Of a stretch of DNA of 14,628 nt, positions 13,385 to 14,628 are shown piece after piece (position 1 is the first letter of the stretch; each line of letters opens with the position of its first letter). The notes under the pieces were generated by a model. It searched no databases. It worked only from the letters and a program-made list of their open reading frames with translations, and was not told the DNA's origin. This DNA is from M55B112 sp040880545. Lineage in GTDB: Bacteria; Bacteroidota; Bacteroidia; Bacteroidales; GCA-2748055. Where the stretch lies: the NCBI GenBank assembly GCA_040880545.1, contig JBBDIE010000165.1:1-14628 (forward strand), written 5' to 3'. A program made the translations under genes and the position numbers.

Positions 13385-14628
13385 TTGGCCAGACTTTTGC
13401 ACTCCAATCGCTTTAGCTTCAATAAATTTGAGGTTCCAGACATATTCCGGTATGACTGGCTATGGCCGTTAATTATACTGATCTTTTTATCCACGGGCTT
13501 GTCTGCCCAGGAGTACACTGTTGACAATTACACCGGTACATGGAGCAATAATAGTTCATGGGTGGATGGCACAAATCCCGGGACAACGGGTATCAACAGT
13601 GATGTGCATATATACGGGAATATTAGCAGTTGGAACAATCTTGATTTTAATCAGGGGGACCTGTTTATATATGATACACTTGTAATATACGGGAATCTTA
13701 CCCTGGGAAATAATTCAAATCTTACCCTCTATCCTGGAGCAATACTTATAGTGCGCGGCGACTATACCTCCGGCAACAATGTGAATGTTTCAAGTGGAGG
13801 GGTGATGATCGTTACCGGTGAATTTACCATGACAGGTTCCGATGGTAGCGGCTCATTTGACAATGACGGCGAACTCTATATTTTCGACCCCGATCCGGAT
13901 ATTAAGGGAGGGGATGGTTATGGTGATGTTGATTGTAGCGCTCAACCCGACAGTTGTGATAATTATGGCGGAGAAGATGATTTGGGTGATACTGATCTGG
14001 GAGATTTTTTCTTTTCAGGGTCATTCAGCATCGAAGCATCCGGAAGCACAACATTTTGTCCCGGCGGCTCAGTAACCTTGTCGACCATGGACAGCGCTAC
14101 CAGCTACCAATGGTTTCTTGATGGGATATCAATTGCAGGGGCAACCACTTTTTCCTATACAGCAACTGTAGCAGGTGCATTTCATGTTGACCTGGTCTAT
14201 TCCGGGGAGTATTTTTCGTTGAGCGCAGTAGATGTATACGGAGATACAGTGTCACCTGTTATTACTGTTTGTGCAGCTGATCAAAATATCGGTGCAGACA
14301 TCAACTGTGAAGGCACAGTACCCGATTTGACAGGTGGGGTATCTGTCTCAGATAATTGCGGTACAATTGCATCTGTTACGCAATCGCCTCTCGCCGGAAC
14401 GGTTATCGGTACCGGCATTACAACCGTTACCATTACAGCAACTGACGATTCGGGCAATTCATCAAGTTGTACAGCTGATTTAACAGTGACTGACCTTACA
14501 GCACCCACGATCACAGCCCCTTCAGATGTGGCAGTAAATGTTGACGTCGGCAGTTGCGATGCAACCGGAGTTGCTTTAGGATCACCGACTACAAACGACA
14601 ACTGTGGAGTAGCCAGTGTTACCAACGA
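13385..14628 (+). CDS. Large secreted HYR/Ig-like repeat protein, 5' part; start uncertain, runs off window
   Basis: Probably a large exported or cell-surface protein of adhesin or matrix type; its ligand is unknown. The open frame runs from 13349 to the window edge. A hydrophobic stretch PLIILIFLSTGLSA ending at 13507, followed by QEY, is a convincing signal peptide and fixes the frame. Next comes a Gly/Asn-rich region (about 13511-14020) with repeated strand patterns such as IYGNIS, VIYGNLTLGN and LIVRGDYTSGN, like a short beta-helix, with an Asp-rich cysteine-containing insert. Then follow an Ig-like domain (TSYQWFLDG near 14100) and HYR repeats (one full from about 14250 with TATDDSGNSS, a second starting TAPTITAP near 14506). 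No in-frame ATG precedes the signal peptide; TTG at 13385 or 13397 is possible, or a base is missing upstream. Expect a gliding/type IX-type C-terminal sorting domain beyond the window, an inference only. Confidence 0.75.
   Translation, partial: MARLLHSNRFSFNKFEVPDIFRYDWLWPLIILIFLSTGLSAQEYTVDNYTGTWSNNSSWVDGTNPGTTGINSDVHIYGNISSWNNLDFNQGDLFIYDTLVIYGNLTLGNNSNLTLYPGAILIVRGDYTSGNNVNVSSGGVMIVTGEFTMTGSDGSGSFDNDGELYIFDPDPDIKGGDGYGDVDCSAQPDSCDNYGGEDDLGDTDLGDFFFSGSFSIEASGSTTFCPGGSVTLSTMDSATSYQWFLDGISIAGATTFSYTATVAGAFHVDLVYSGEYFSLSAVDVYGDTVSPVITVCAADQNIGADINCEGTVPDLTGGVSVSDNCGTIASVTQSPLAGTVIGTGITTVTITATDDSGNSSSCTADLTVTDLTAPTITAPSDVAVNVDVGSCDATGVALGSPTTNDNCGVASVTN

Noticed and set aside
14281..14625. 114-codon minus-strand frame at the window end
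   Set aside because: Shadow of the HYR repeats; Val/Thr/Pro-rich without any motif, while the plus strand reads as HYR and Ig-like domains.

Overview
The window looks like chromosomal DNA of a Bacteroidota (Bacteroidetes) bacterium. The proteins resemble that phylum's versions of housekeeping enzymes. Several upstream regions carry the Bacteroidetes -7 motif TAnnTTTG, Shine-Dalgarno sequences are mostly absent, and the window ends in a secreted HYR/Ig-like repeat protein of a kind common in environmental Bacteroidetes. The order within the phylum is inferred only loosely (Bacteroidales/Marinilabiliales-like). I see no mobile element, CRISPR array, tRNA or rRNA.

Layout: (1) 1-437, minus strand: methylglyoxal synthase (mgsA), its last few codons cut by the window edge. 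(2) 563-2654: two convergent cell-wall genes, mltG (plus; endolytic transglycosylase) and murB (minus; UDP-MurNAc synthesis). (3) 2715-3824: a GT-B/GT4-type glycosyltransferase with a GTG start, divergent from murB. (4) 3925-5124: an exported thioredoxin-fold protein with a CGPC site and a long helical C-terminal region. (5) 5142-9905, minus strand: an odhA-odhB-SDR operon encoding 2-oxoglutarate dehydrogenase E1 and E2 and a small Rossmann-fold protein. (6) 10151-13045, plus strand: the three-gene proton-translocating transhydrogenase operon pntAA-pntAB-pntB, ended by a strong intrinsic terminator. (7) 13046-14628: an AT-rich non-coding gap, then the start of a large secreted HYR-domain protein that runs off the window.

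How the genes fit together: odhAB makes succinyl-CoA and feeds NADH production, while the divergent pnt operon converts NADH to NADPH using the proton gradient. The two operons share a 245-bp control region, so coordinated redox control is plausible but unproven. MltG and MurB act at opposite ends of peptidoglycan metabolism.

The window is mostly housekeeping, and I did not find a convincing new defence or mobile system. The points most worth checking are: a 17-bp perfect duplication of the pntAA translation start that creates an 8-codon upstream ORF; a four-cysteine C-terminal tail on OdhA; a shortened E3-binding domain in OdhB; a Cys in place of a conserved Asp in MltG; and the lack of any in-frame ATG for the HYR protein, which a single-base insertion would repair.
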